Positions 38,395 through 46,759 of a DNA stretch of 64,000 nucleotides are shown piece after piece. Numbering within the stretch: position 1 is the stretch's first letter; the number at the start of each line of letters is the position of its first letter. The translations under genes were made by a program, and so were the position numbers. Source of the DNA: Mycobacterium sp. 3519A. GTDB taxonomy: Bacteria > Actinomycetota > Actinomycetes > Mycobacteriales > Mycobacteriaceae. Under the pieces are notes generated by a model. The model worked only from the letters and a program-made list of their open reading frames with translations, was not told the origin of the DNA and ran no database searches. The DNA lies in the NCBI RefSeq assembly GCF_900240945.1, contig NZ_OESG01000014.1:1-64000 (forward strand), read 5' to 3'.

Positions 38395-39266
38395 CTGATC
38401 CCTGGGCTCGCCCGGCCAACCAGGTCCCGCCCGTCCCACCGCCGCCGCAGCCGCAGTATCCGCAAGGCGCCCCAGGTCAGCCGGTACCGCCGCAGCCACC
38501 TCAACAGGGGCCGTCGCTGCTGGGCAGGATCGGGAAGCTGTTCCGCGACCCGCTGTCGATCGTCCTGGTGGTCGTCATCGTGCTGGCGCTGACCGCGGCG
38601 GGGCTGCTCGCCGGTGAGTTGTATGCCCGCAGCCGGGCCGATGACGTCGTCGCCCGCGCCGCGCAGTGCGTGGTGCAGGACAGCGCGTCGGTGTCGTTCG
38701 GTGCGCTGCCGCCGTTCCTGTGGCAGCACGTGACCGGCCACTACACGAACATCCACTTCGAGACCGCGGGCAACCAGATCCGTCAGGCCAAGGGCATGAA
38801 GGTCGCGGTCGCGATCAACGACGTGCGACTCGAGGACAGCGGCAACTCCAGTGGAACGATCGGATCGTTGGTCGCGAACATCACCTGGTCGTCGCAGGGC
38901 ATCAAGGACACCATCCAGAACGCCATTCCGCTCGTCGGCGCGTTCCTGACGGGGGTTTCGACGAATCCGTCGGCAGGCACCATCGAGTTGCAGGGCGCGT
39001 TGGGCAGCATCACGGCGAAGCCGGCCATCGCGGACAACGGAATCTCGCTACAGGTAACGGAATTGACCGGTCTGGGCTTCACGCTGCCGCGCGAGACGGT
39101 GCAGCCTGCGCTCGACGCGTTCACCGATCAACTGACCAAGAACTATCCGCTTGGTATCAAGGCGGATTCGGTGCAGGTGACCGATAGCGGTGTGGTGAGC
39201 CAGTTTTCGACGCAGAACGCGTCGATCCCGAAGGGGCAGCAGGCCCCCTGCTTCGCAGGGCTCTGA
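38391..39266 (+). CDS. DUF2993-like membrane-anchored protein (Rv0479c-like)
   Basis: This 291-residue protein has a GTG start overlapping the previous stop. A Pro/Gln-rich cytoplasmic N-terminus (1-48) leads to one transmembrane helix, SIVLVVVIVLALTAAGLLAG. A large outside domain with ADDVVARAAQCVVQD then begins. It has the pattern of DUF2993 proteins, which include the lipomannan elongation factor LmeA. Two Cys residues, near the start of the domain and at the very end (QAPCFAGL), could form a disulfide. It is probably envelope-related. It ends just before a palindromic repeat. Confidence 0.85.
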   Translation: MTDPWARPANQVPPVPPPPQPQYPQGAPGQPVPPQPPQQGPSLLGRIGKLFRDPLSIVLVVVIVLALTAAGLLAGELYARSRADDVVARAAQCVVQDSASVSFGALPPFLWQHVTGHYTNIHFETAGNQIRQAKGMKVAVAINDVRLEDSGNSSGTIGSLVANITWSSQGIKDTIQNAIPLVGAFLTGVSTNPSAGTIELQGALGSITAKPAIADNGISLQVTELTGLGFTLPRETVQPALDAFTDQLTKNYPLGIKADSVQVTDSGVVSQFSTQNASIPKGQQAPCFAGL

Positions 39267-39269
39267 TTG

Positions 39270-39331
39270 CGCGAGCAGTCGTAAAATGTCCGAAATCTTC
39301 GGCGTGTCGGGCCACTTTGCGTCTGCTCGCG
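39270..39331. repeat. Palindromic intergenic repeat, family E, copy 1
   Basis: This 62-base element has CGCGAGCAG at one end and CTGCTCGCG at the other, with further imperfect pairing (TAAAATG / CACTTTG). Its reverse complement matches the element at 63256-63317 at 51 of 62 bases. It fills the gap between two convergent genes and ends four bases before the deoC stop. It could act as a bidirectional terminator. Confidence 0.8.
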
Positions 39332-39335
39332 AGGG

Positions 39336-40004
39336 TTAGCCCAGCCCGTCGAGCACCGCGCGCGTGCCCGACAACCCGAGGCGGGTGGCGCCCGCGTCCA
39401 GCATCGCGACCGCCACCTCCGCGGTACGGATCCCGCCGCTGGCCTTGACGCCCAACCGGTCCCCCACCGTTTTGGCCATCAGTTCGACCGCACGCACCGA
39501 AGCGCCGCCGCTGGGATGAAACCCGGTGGAGGTCTTCACGAAATGGGCGCCCGCGTCTTCCGCGATCCCGCACACGTCGACGAGTCGCTGCTCGCCTGCC
39601 AACGCGATCAGCGCCGCCGACTCCACAATCACCTTGAGCACGGTGTCGGGAGTGATGGCGTCGAAAACCGTTGCGATATCGCGCTTCACCGCGTCGTAGT
39701 CGCCTTCGAGGGCCGCCCCGATATCGATCCCCATGTCGATCTCGCTGGCGCCTGCCGACACCGCCAGCCGCGCCTCCTCGGCCTTGACCGCCGAGACATG
39801 TTTGCCTGACGGAAAACCCACCACCGACGCGACCGTTCCAAACGACATAGCCGTCGACACCATGGTCGGGGACACACACACCGCGTATACGTCGAGTTCG
39901 GCAGCTTCCCGCAGCAGCGCCTGGACATCGGCCTTCGTCGCTTCGGGCTTGAGCAGCGTGTGGTCGACCAGCGCGGCCACCTGGCGGCGACTGTAACTAC
40001 CCAC
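39336..40004 (-). CDS. deoC: Deoxyribose-phosphate aldolase
   Basis: This 222-residue enzyme splits deoxyribose-5-phosphate to glyceraldehyde-3-phosphate and acetaldehyde. GTG 40004 overlaps the upstream stop by one base. It shows [39 protein letters not shown] with the Schiff-base Lys, VKASGGIRT and EIDMGID. The length is normal. It corresponds to Rv0478 and is co-transcribed with the secreted-protein gene upstream. Confidence 0.96.
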   Translation of the reverse strand: MGSYSRRQVAALVDHTLLKPEATKADVQALLREAAELDVYAVCVSPTMVSTAMSFGTVASVVGFPSGKHVSAVKAEEARLAVSAGASEIDMGIDIGAALEGDYDAVKRDIATVFDAITPDTVLKVIVESAALIALAGEQRLVDVCGIAEDAGAHFVKTSTGFHPSGGASVRAVELMAKTVGDRLGVKASGGIRTAEVAVAMLDAGATRLGLSGTRAVLDGLG

Positions 40005-40441
40005 TAGAACGGTTCTTCGGTGCCGCCGGGATTGCAGCCTGCCGCGATCATCTGCTCCTCGGACACCTCGTTTCGCCACGGCTCGAGATTCCAGCTGGTC
40101 TTGCCGGGCTGGAAGAGTTCGGCGTAATGCCAGTGGCACAGGAATTGCTCCTTCATGCCCGGCATGTCGGCGTCCGGCGACGCGGTCAGCACTTCGGTCC
40201 ACGCCTCGGCGGCTTGCGCGTCGGTATTGGGATCCAGCGATGCCTGCCGAGCGGCCCGTGTCGGGTATACCCGCAGGCTGGACAGATCGCCCCATTTGGC
40301 CCACTGCACGTGGTCGACGTAGGGCGGGGCGGGGACAGGGTCGGCCGCCGCTGGCGGAGCCAGCGCGACAAGCGCCGCGACGGGCGCCAGCAGCAGGGGC
40401 GACATCGTGGCCGCTGCGACCGCGGCGAGAACGAGACGCAC
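40004..40441 (-). CDS. Secreted protein, DUF2599-like (Rv0477)
   Basis: This 145-residue protein has a GTG start and an N-terminal signal sequence of about 33 residues ([20 protein letters not shown], cleavage near AAADP). The mature part has [20 protein letters not shown] and two Cys residues (FLCHW and AAGCNPGG), which probably pair. It corresponds to Rv0477. The function is unknown. Its stop overlaps the deoC start. Confidence 0.88.
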   Translation of the reverse strand: MRLVLAAVAAATMSPLLLAPVAALVALAPPAAADPVPAPPYVDHVQWAKWGDLSSLRVYPTRAARQASLDPNTDAQAAEAWTEVLTASPDADMPGMKEQFLCHWHYAELFQPGKTSWNLEPWRNEVSEEQMIAAGCNPGGTEEPF

Positions 40442-40445
40442 GCGG

Positions 40446-40727
40446 CTACCGGGACTTGCCCTGGATTTCCAGGATCTTGGGCCGGACGTCGACCAGGTAG
40501 ACCCCCGCAGCGACGGCCGCGATGGCCACCCCGGTGATGCCGAGGACCAGCGCCAGCAGCACGCCCACCCCGAGAATCACCAGCCACACCGGCTTCGTCA
40601 GCTTGTCGGCGGCGGTGTAGGCGTCGGGCCGCTGCAGCGCGGCGTGGACGAACGCGTAAACCGTCGTCACCAACACCGCGATCTGCACAACAGCGAGGAC
40701 GTAACCCACTAGGCCTTGAAGCTCCAC
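40446..40727 (-). CDS. DUF2516 membrane protein (Rv0476)
   Basis: This 93-residue protein has two to three transmembrane helices: [40 protein letters not shown] and [14 protein letters not shown]. The [20 protein letters not shown] loop is typical of DUF2516. It corresponds to Rv0476, downstream of hbhA. A tandem repeat separates it from hbhA here. It ends four bases before the secreted-protein gene. The function is unknown. Confidence 0.88.
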   Translation of the reverse strand: MELQGLVGYVLAVVQIAVLVTTVYAFVHAALQRPDAYTAADKLTKPVWLVILGVGVLLALVLGITGVAIAAVAAGVYLVDVRPKILEIQGKSR

Positions 40728-40760
40728 ATAGCTAGCCTAAGCGGGTTACGTCCTCTACGT

Positions 40761-40886
40761 CGAACTCTCGTCTCCGCCGAGGTGTCGAACTCTCGTCTCC
40801 GCCGAGGTGTCGAACTCTCGTCTCCGCCGAGGTGTCGAACTCTCGTCTCCGCCGAGGTGTCGAACTCTCGTCTGGAGACGAGGTGT
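40761..40886. repeat. 25-bp tandem repeat (VNTR) downstream of hbhA
   Basis: Four perfect copies of a 25-base unit start at 40761, 40786, 40811 and 40836 (unit starts CGAACTCTCGTCTCCGCCGA). A fifth, altered 26-base copy at 40861-40886 contains TCGTCTGGAGACGA, an inverted repeat. The array fills most of the hbhA-Rv0476 gap. It is continuous, with no spacers, so it is not CRISPR. Copy number is likely to vary between strains. Confidence 0.95.
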
Positions 40887-40891
40887 CGAAC

Positions 40892-41500
40892 TTACTTCTG
40901 CGTGACCTTCTTGGCCGCGGCCTTCTTCGCCGGAGCCTTCTTGGCGGGCGCCTTCTTGGCCGGGGCCGTCGCCTTCTTGGCAGGAGCAGCCTTCTGGGCC
41001 TTCTTCGGCAGCTCAACGCCCACCAGCTTGGCGGCGCGCTCGCCGACGGCGCGGGTCTGCGACGCGACGTTGCCCAGCGCCTCCTGGGTCAGTTCGACGG
41101 CCTGATCCGAGTAGCGCTCGACACGCTCGCGACCCTCTTCCAGCGCCGGGGTGTTGCGGATCCGCTCGAGGGCGGCCTCGCCGCGCTCGACGAGGCTGTT
41201 GTACCGGGTCTGAGCGGCCTCGGCGTAGCTCTCGGCAACCTTGCGCAGTTCCTCGGAGGTCAGCCGCTCACGCAGCTCACCGAACTGGCTCGGCAGGTCC
41301 TCCTGCAGCTTGGTCAGGCGGGCGCGGCTCTCGTCGACGCGGGCCTGGGTGTCGGTGCGGGCCTCGCCGGCACGCTCACGCAGGGTGGCGACGATCTCGT
41401 TGACCCGCTCAAGGGCGAGGTCCGCGGCACCGACCGCGGCGAGCAGCGGAGCCTTCAGGTCGTCGACAGTGGGCTGATTTTTGGCGGTCTTCTTCGCCAT
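40892..41500 (-). CDS. hbhA: Heparin-binding haemagglutinin HbhA
   Basis: This 202-residue surface adhesin starts [21 protein letters not shown] long alpha-helical coiled-coil runs over about 15-150 ([20 protein letters not shown] and onward). The C-terminus is a Lys/Ala/Pro heparin-binding tail with KKAPAKK-type repeats over about 160-202. In pathogens it binds heparan sulfate and the lysines are methylated. In many mycobacteria it also associates with lipid bodies. It lies 12 bases after the XRE-type regulator gene. Confidence 0.96.
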   Translation of the reverse strand: MAKKTAKNQPTVDDLKAPLLAAVGAADLALERVNEIVATLRERAGEARTDTQARVDESRARLTKLQEDLPSQFGELRERLTSEELRKVAESYAEAAQTRYNSLVERGEAALERIRNTPALEEGRERVERYSDQAVELTQEALGNVASQTRAVGERAAKLVGVELPKKAQKAAPAKKATAPAKKAPAKKAPAKKAAAKKVTQK

Positions 41501-41512
41501 AGTTGTTTCCTC

Positions 41513-41983
41513 TCAGTGACTTTCGTAATTCTGCTGAATTTCTAGGATCGGTCGGTCTGCGGTCGCTTCAGTCGTCGGCTCCTCACTGACGGCTTCGTTC
41601 TGTTGGCCCTCGTTTTGTTGAATGAATGACGTGTAGACGTCGAGCAGCACCTGCTTCTGCCGCTCGGTGATCGCCGTATCGGTGATGATGGCGTCGCGGA
41701 CCTCGCTCGCCTCGCTGGGCTCGAGGATCCCGGCCCGCACATAGAGCACTTCCGCGGACACCCGTAGCGCCTTGGCGATCTGTTGCAGCACGTCTGCCGA
41801 GGGTTTCCGCAAGCCCCGCTCGATCTGACTGAGATAGGGATTGCTGACGCCGGCCTTCTCGGCCAGCTGCCGCACCGATACCTGCGCTGCTTCGCGCTGC
41901 GTTCGGATGAAGCTGCCGATGTCCTGGGCTGCGTTCTGAGCAGCGTTGGAAACGACGGCGGCAAGATTCTCATCCTGCGGCAT
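41513..41983 (-). CDS. XRE family transcriptional regulator (Rv0474)
   Basis: This 156-residue protein has a Cro/C1-type helix-turn-helix at about residues 22-82: IGSFIRTQREAAQVSVRQLA, then AGVSNPYLSQIERGLRKPS. The C-terminal half is acidic, with FIQQNEGQQNEAVSEEP. It corresponds to Rv0474. It is directly upstream of hbhA, probably one operon, so it may regulate hbhA and itself. An inverted repeat lies in the gap upstream of it. Confidence 0.93.
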   Translation of the reverse strand: MPQDENLAAVVSNAAQNAAQDIGSFIRTQREAAQVSVRQLAEKAGVSNPYLSQIERGLRKPSADVLQQIAKALRVSAEVLYVRAGILEPSEASEVRDAIITDTAITERQKQVLLDVYTSFIQQNEGQQNEAVSEEPTTEATADRPILEIQQNYESH

Positions 41984-42061
41984 AGCGCTTAGCCCCCTCG
42001 GTGTGCGCGGGTATCCCGTTGGTTTGACAACATCGCGACGAGATCAACCGTACGACGGGGT

Positions 42062-42087
42062 GCTAACTTTTGCAAGCAGCAGTTAGC
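42062..42087. promoter_or_regulatory. Inverted repeat upstream of the XRE-hbhA operon
   Basis: GCTAAC and GTTAGC are perfect 6-base arms separated by 14 bases. The site is six bases after the DUF445 stop and 78 bases before the XRE start. It could be an XRE operator or a hairpin terminator for the DUF445 gene. The 109-base gap shows no other clear element. Confidence 0.35.
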
Positions 42088-42092
42088 GCAGG

Positions 42093-43418
42093 TCAGAAGA
42101 GTAGCTGGGCTACCGAATAGATGATCAGGCCGGCCAGCGACCCCACCACGGTGCCGTTGATCCGGATGAATTGCAGGTCACGACCGACATGTAGCTCGAT
42201 GCGCCTGCTGGCCTCGTCGGCGTCCCATCGCTCGATGGTTTCGGTGATGATCGCTGTGATCTCCACCCCATACTCGGAGACCAGGTGTTGGGCGGCCCGC
42301 ACGATCCAGTTGTCGACCTTGTCGCGCAGATCAGAGTCATCGCGCAGCGATTCGCCGATGTGCACCACCGTGTCCGCGATGCGTGTTCTCAGCGCCGATG
42401 ACGGGTCGTCGACCGATTCCAGGATGATCCGCTTGGCCGCACTCCACGCCGTCTCGGCGGCCCTGGCGACCTCCTCGCGGGCCATGATCTGATCCTTGAC
42501 GTTCTCGGCGCGCTGGATCGTCGCGTCGTCGTGCTGCAGGTCATCGGCGAACTCGAACAGGAACCGGGTGGCTGAGCGCCGCAATTCGTGGTCAGGGTTG
42601 CGCCGGACCTTGTCGGTGAAGTCCATCAGTTCGCGGTGGATGCGGTCGCCGACGAGGTGGTCGACCCAGCGCGGCGACCACGTCGGCGAATCACGCTCGA
42701 CGACCCGTTCGATGATGTCCCCCGCGTTCAACGACCACTGAAACGCGCGGTCGGCGAGCAGTTGCAGCAATGCTTCCTGGCGCCGCTCGGCGAGCAGCGT
42801 GGCTAACACCCGACCGATGGGCGGCCCCCACTGCGGTTCGGCGATGCGCTTGACGATCATCCGATCCAGCACGTGCTGCACGTCCTCGTCGCGCAGCATC
42901 TCCACCAAAACCCTTAGCACCGTTGATGTTTCGGCAGCCACCCGGTTGGCGTGCGAGGGCTCCGATAGCCACTTGCCCAGCCGGCCCGCCACTTCCGCGT
43001 CGCGCAGCTTGGTCTCCACCACTTCCGGCGACAGGAAGTTCTCCCGCACAAAGGTTCCGAGGCCCTCGCCGAGTTGGTCCTTCTTGCGCTTGATGATCGC
43101 GGTGTGCGGAATAGGGATGCCGAGCGGATGCTTAAACAACGCAGTGACCGCAAACCAGTCTGCGAGCGCACCGACCATGCCGGCCTCGGCGGCGGCTCGA
43201 ACATATCCAACCCACGGCGCGGCGCCGTTCGACTGCGCCCACGTGCAGAGCAGGAAGATCACCGTCGCGCCGAGCAGGAAACTCAGCGCGACGAGCTTCA
43301 TTCGCCGCAGCCCGCGACGGCGCTCCGCGTCGGCGACGGTGTCGGCACCGGCCAACGACTCAGCGAAGCTGCGGGTCGTGCCAGGGACCGGTCGATGTGC
43401 CACGCCTCCATAGTCCAC
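42093..43418 (-). CDS. DUF445 family membrane protein (Rv0473)
   Basis: This 441-residue protein has a hydrophobic helix near residues 42-62 (LVALSFLLGATVIFLLCTWA), a second near 75-95, a long helical middle, and a C-terminal helix VVGSLAGLIIYSVAQLLF. It has the DUF445 features GALADWFAVTALFKHPLGIP and PHTAIIKRKKDQLGEGLGTF. It corresponds to Rv0473. The function is unknown. It is divergent from the TetR gene. Confidence 0.9.
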   Translation of the reverse strand: MDYGGVAHRPVPGTTRSFAESLAGADTVADAERRRGLRRMKLVALSFLLGATVIFLLCTWAQSNGAAPWVGYVRAAAEAGMVGALADWFAVTALFKHPLGIPIPHTAIIKRKKDQLGEGLGTFVRENFLSPEVVETKLRDAEVAGRLGKWLSEPSHANRVAAETSTVLRVLVEMLRDEDVQHVLDRMIVKRIAEPQWGPPIGRVLATLLAERRQEALLQLLADRAFQWSLNAGDIIERVVERDSPTWSPRWVDHLVGDRIHRELMDFTDKVRRNPDHELRRSATRFLFEFADDLQHDDATIQRAENVKDQIMAREEVARAAETAWSAAKRIILESVDDPSSALRTRIADTVVHIGESLRDDSDLRDKVDNWIVRAAQHLVSEYGVEITAIITETIERWDADEASRRIELHVGRDLQFIRINGTVVGSLAGLIIYSVAQLLF

Positions 43419-43508
43419 TATGTCGCCGCTGGGCCGTCGTCCCGTACAGCCCGGTTACACATAAACACCGTATTATCGAGTCGAACTAGGGAACGGATCA
43501 CGGCAACA

Positions 43509-44219
43509 GTGGCACAGCAGACTCCGGCTCGGACCGTCAAAACGGACGGTCGTAAACGACGCTGGCATCAGCACAAGGTCGAGCGCCGCAATGAGTTGGT
43601 CGACGGCACCCTCGAGGCGATCCGCCGGCGGGGCAGCAACGTCAGCATGGACGAGATCGCCTCCGAGATCGGGGTGTCGAAAACGGTGCTCTACCGCTAT
43701 TTCGTCGACAAGAACGACCTGACGACCGCGGTGATGATGCGGTTCGCCCAGACCACCCTGATCCCGAACATGGCCGCGGCGCTGTCGTCGAATCTCGACG
43801 GCTATGACCTGACTCGCGAGATCATTCGCGTCTACGTCGAGACGGTGGCCGCCGAACCAGAGCCGTATCAGTTCGTCATGGCGAACAACTCGGCCTCCAA
43901 GAGCAAGGCCATCGCGACCTCCGAGCAGATCATCGCACGGATGCTGGCGGTGATGCTGCGCCGCAGGATGATGGAGGTCGGCATGGACACCGGCGGTGTC
44001 ACACCGTGGGCCTACCACACCGTCGGCGGCGTCCAGTTGGCTACGCACTCGTGGATGAACGACCGACGAATGACGGCCGACGAATTGATCGACTACCTGA
44101 CGATGCTGTCGTGGAACGCGCTGCGCGGCATCGTCGAAGTGGGCGGTTCATTGCAGAAGTTCCGCGAACAGGACCATCCGTCACCGGTTTTACCGCCACA
44201 ATTACTGGCTCATGAGTAA
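43509..44219 (+). CDS. TetR family transcriptional regulator (Rv0472c)
   Basis: This 236-residue protein starts at GTG 43509. A basic N-terminal extension (KTDGRKRRWHQHKVERRNEL) precedes the helix-turn-helix: ELVDGTLEAIRRRGSNVSMD then IASEIGVSKTVLYRYFVDKN. It corresponds to Rv0472c. A -10-like TATTAT at 43471 lies 33 bases upstream in an AT-richer gap. In M. tuberculosis pcaA and umaA follow; here the stop overlaps the PPK2 gene by eight bases. Confidence 0.92.
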   Translation: MAQQTPARTVKTDGRKRRWHQHKVERRNELVDGTLEAIRRRGSNVSMDEIASEIGVSKTVLYRYFVDKNDLTTAVMMRFAQTTLIPNMAAALSSNLDGYDLTREIIRVYVETVAAEPEPYQFVMANNSASKSKAIATSEQIIARMLAVMLRRRMMEVGMDTGGVTPWAYHTVGGVQLATHSWMNDRRMTADELIDYLTMLSWNALRGIVEVGGSLQKFREQDHPSPVLPPQLLAHE

Positions 44220-45081
44220 GCCTGCGGCTTTTCCCCCGCACTGGACGCACGAACCCCACGACTACTTGGTTTATCGAGAAGGCGAGAAGATCGCGGACCT
44301 CGACACCAGCGCCACGCCTGGCTTCAAAGGCAAGAAGAGCGACGCCGCCGAAATCCAGCCCGAGCGCAACGCGCGCTTCGCGGAACTGCAGGAGATGCTG
44401 TACGCCAGTAGCAAGACAGGTGGCGACCATCGCTCACTTCTGCTTGTACTACAGGGAATGGACACTGCAGGCAAGGGTGGCATCGTCAAACACGTTGTGG
44501 GAGCGGCGAATCCACAGGGTCTGCGTTACCACGCGTTCGGCGCGCCGACGGAGGAGGAACTCAAACATCACTACCTGTGGCGGATCCGTCGTGCGCTGCC
44601 TCCGCCCGGCCACATCGGTGTGTTCGACCGATCTCATTACGAAGACGTGTTGATCGTTCGCGTGCGCAACCTGGTTCCGCCGGAGGTGTGGGGCAACCGC
44701 TACGAGGAGATCAACCGGTTCGAGCGCAAACTCGTCGCCGACGGCACCACGATCATCAAGGTGGCGATGTTCGTCTCACTCGACGAGCAGAAGCGACGGC
44801 TTGCCGCCCGACTCGACAGGCCGGACAAGTACTGGAAGTACAACCCTGGCGATGTCGATGAGCGTCTGCTGTGGCCGTCCTATCAGGAGGCGTACCAAAC
44901 GATGCTGGAGCGGACGTCGACCGACGTCGCACCGTGGCATGTGGTGCCGTCGGACAAGAAGTGGTACAGCCGACTGGCCATCCTCGAGTTGTTGATCGAG
45001 GCGCTGGAGAGTCTCAACTTGTCCTGGCCGCCAGCCGATTTCGACATCGCCGCGGAAAAGAAGCGGCTGGCCAAGGCCTGA
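44212..45081 (+). CDS. PPK2 family polyphosphate kinase
   Basis: This 289-residue enzyme transfers phosphate between polyphosphate and nucleotides. Walker A is GMDTAGKGG at 82-90, the lid region is VFDRSHYEDVLIVRV, and DKYWKYNPGDVDERLLW matches PPK2. It is a single-domain form like classes I and III; the class cannot be fixed. Its ATG overlaps the TetR stop by eight bases. It is the first gene of the region that differs from M. tuberculosis. The link to ppx1 is functional, not positional. Confidence 0.92.
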   Translation: MSKPAAFPPHWTHEPHDYLVYREGEKIADLDTSATPGFKGKKSDAAEIQPERNARFAELQEMLYASSKTGGDHRSLLLVLQGMDTAGKGGIVKHVVGAANPQGLRYHAFGAPTEEELKHHYLWRIRRALPPPGHIGVFDRSHYEDVLIVRVRNLVPPEVWGNRYEEINRFERKLVADGTTIIKVAMFVSLDEQKRRLAARLDRPDKYWKYNPGDVDERLLWPSYQEAYQTMLERTSTDVAPWHVVPSDKKWYSRLAILELLIEALESLNLSWPPADFDIAAEKKRLAKA

Positions 45082-45090
45082 GGCGAGACT

Positions 45091-46320
45091 GTGACTCAGA
45101 AGAGCGCCGGCGTGATGACCGGCTTCCCCCCACCGCCCGAACGACGGATCACCGTAGCGAACTGGCAACACCCCGATAACCTGCGCTGGGCCTTTCGGCA
45201 CATGCGTGAAATCATCCCGACCCACCTGATTGCGGCCCGAACCGGCAGTCCAACCCTGCTGACCAAGACGGAGACCGAGGTTGGCAGTCCCGTCGTCCTC
45301 CGGCTGGATGGAAGCTCGTCAAGCGCCGAGGAGATCTTCGCGGACACATTCACCGACGCAATATTGATCCTGCACCAAGGTCAAGTGGTCGACGAGCGTT
45401 ACTCCGCGGGAATGACCGAGACGACCAGGCATCTGGTGATGTCGGTATCCAAGTCCGTTGTCGGATGCGTCGCCGGGGTTCTGGTGGCACAGGGCCTGCT
45501 GGACCCGCAGGCGCCTGTGACGGCCTACGTTCCCGAGGTCGTCGAGTCGGGGTACGGCGGGGCAAGCGTGCGCGATCTCCTCGACATGCGTACCGGCGTC
45601 GCGTTCCGGGAGACGTATACGGCCGCCGATTCTGAGGTCCGGGTCATGGAGCGGTCCATGGGATGGGCACCGCCACTGGCAGCCGACCCTCGGGGCGGCT
45701 ACGCCTACCTGGCAACCGTCGGCCGCGACGGACCGCACGGCGGCACCTTCACCTACCGCTCGGCCGATACCGACATGCTGGGGTGGGTATGCGAACGCGC
45801 CGCAGGCGAACGGATGGCCGATCTGATTTCGACGTTGATCTGGCAGCCGATGGGGGCCGAGTTCGATGCCGAGATCACCTGCGACCCAGTGGGAAGCGCG
45901 GTCCACGACGGCGGCATTTCAGCGACGCTTCGCGATCTCGGCCGGTTCGCCCAGATGATTCTCGACGACGGACTCGTCGAAGGCAGGCAGGTGGTACCCG
46001 CAGGCTGGCTGGCGGACGCGTTCGCCCCACCACCGGGTGTGCGAGAGGCGTTCGCCCACACCGAAAATGAGCCAATGCTGCCCGGTGGCTGGTACCGCAA
46101 CCAGTTCTGGTTCTTCCGCAACGAGGTGGGCCCGATCTTGCTCTGCCTGGGAATCCACGGGCAGCTGATTTTTGTCGACCGATTCTCCCGAACAGCGATT
46201 GTCAAGCTGTCATCCTGGCCGGACGCGCAGAATCCAGCACATCTGGCCAACACCCTGCGGGCGTGCGGGGCCATCGCGGCGAATTTGTCAGCCCGCGCGG
46301 CGACCGAGGTGAACCCGTAG
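45091..46320 (+). CDS. NylB-like serine hydrolase (class C beta-lactamase family), copy 1
   Basis: This 409-residue protein has a GTG start with GAGG seven bases upstream. The nucleophile motif SxxK is S118-VS-K121 (VMSVSKSVVG). YRSADTDMLGW supplies the Tyr, and the C-terminal block is LCLGIHGQLIFVDR. There is no signal peptide, so it is cytoplasmic. The pattern is closest to 6-aminohexanoate-dimer hydrolase (NylB) and related amidases and esterases, rather than true beta-lactamases. A clear paralogue lies at 61925-63211: both share EFDAEI.CD, AVHDGG and GGWYRNQFWF. The substrate is unknown; an amide of an omega-amino acid is a reasonable idea from context. Confidence 0.85.
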   Translation: MTQKSAGVMTGFPPPPERRITVANWQHPDNLRWAFRHMREIIPTHLIAARTGSPTLLTKTETEVGSPVVLRLDGSSSSAEEIFADTFTDAILILHQGQVVDERYSAGMTETTRHLVMSVSKSVVGCVAGVLVAQGLLDPQAPVTAYVPEVVESGYGGASVRDLLDMRTGVAFRETYTAADSEVRVMERSMGWAPPLAADPRGGYAYLATVGRDGPHGGTFTYRSADTDMLGWVCERAAGERMADLISTLIWQPMGAEFDAEITCDPVGSAVHDGGISATLRDLGRFAQMILDDGLVEGRQVVPAGWLADAFAPPPGVREAFAHTENEPMLPGGWYRNQFWFFRNEVGPILLCLGIHGQLIFVDRFSRTAIVKLSSWPDAQNPAHLANTLRACGAIAANLSARAATEVNP

Positions 46321-46466
46321 CGTCTGTCCGCCGCCCCGAAACAGTTTCCTAAAACGCAAATAGTGCGTCCGTATTTCGATGAAAACCGCCCTAGGCTGGG
46401 CTGATCGGCGCATGCTCAGTAGTTACCCACTGCATATGGGTGTGTCGCCGGCTGCGCCGAATGGGG

Positions 46467-46489
46467 GCAACCGACGACATTTCGGTTGC
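46467..46489 (+). promoter_or_regulatory. Hairpin or operator before the 45-residue ORF
   Basis: GCAACCGA and TCGGTTGC are perfect 8-base arms with a 7-base loop, 12 bases before the ATG of the small ORF. The site could be an operator for the PucR-type regulator or an RNA hairpin controlling the downstream genes. No poly-T follows, so it is not a typical terminator. Confidence 0.45.
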
Positions 46490-46501
46490 TAGGGAGCCGC
46501 G

Positions 46502-46639
46502 ATGATCCAGACGTCCCATCGGCTCGAGCCGCCGCCTGCCGGCAAGCTCCAGCACGCGACGAGGATCCTACGGCGCGACCAAGGCGTGGACGGCCCAGAC
46601 CGGCGCGCGATCATGACCTACCGCCATCGCCGCTACTAA
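46502..46639 (+). CDS. Possible 45-residue basic small protein
   Basis: ATG 46502 has GGGAG upstream at good spacing, and the frame ends at TAA. The peptide starts MIQTSHRLEPPPAGKLQHAT and ends TYRHRRY. It is basic, with many Arg and His, no Cys and no membrane helix. It lies between a hairpin and the aldehyde dehydrogenase gene. It may be a leader peptide or a real small protein. I do not recognise it. Confidence 0.35.
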   Translation: MIQTSHRLEPPPAGKLQHATRILRRDQGVDGPDRRAIMTYRHRRY

Positions 46640-46759
46640 ACGCGTTGGTCTTCAGGGGGATTCGTGACTCGAGACGCCGTCGGGATGGGCCGTCCGAAAT
46701 GGACAGACAGGCGGCTGACTGCACGCCGCCAGCCCGGCTGAACAGGAGTAGTGATCGCC

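Larger units (their letters stand above)
46321..46759. other. Intergenic region upstream of the aldehyde dehydrogenase gene
   Basis: This 439-base stretch is the only one over 300 bases without an established gene. It holds a small palindrome ACGCA-AATAG-TGCGT (46354-46368), a stronger hairpin at 46467-46489 and a possible 45-residue ORF at 46502-46639. The first part is AT-richer than its surroundings and probably contains the promoter for the aldehyde dehydrogenase-importer pair. I saw no RNA gene or repeat copy. Confidence 0.6.

Noticed and set aside
40761..40886. Tandem repeat as a CRISPR array
   Set aside because: The units are directly adjacent with no unique spacers and there are no cas genes.
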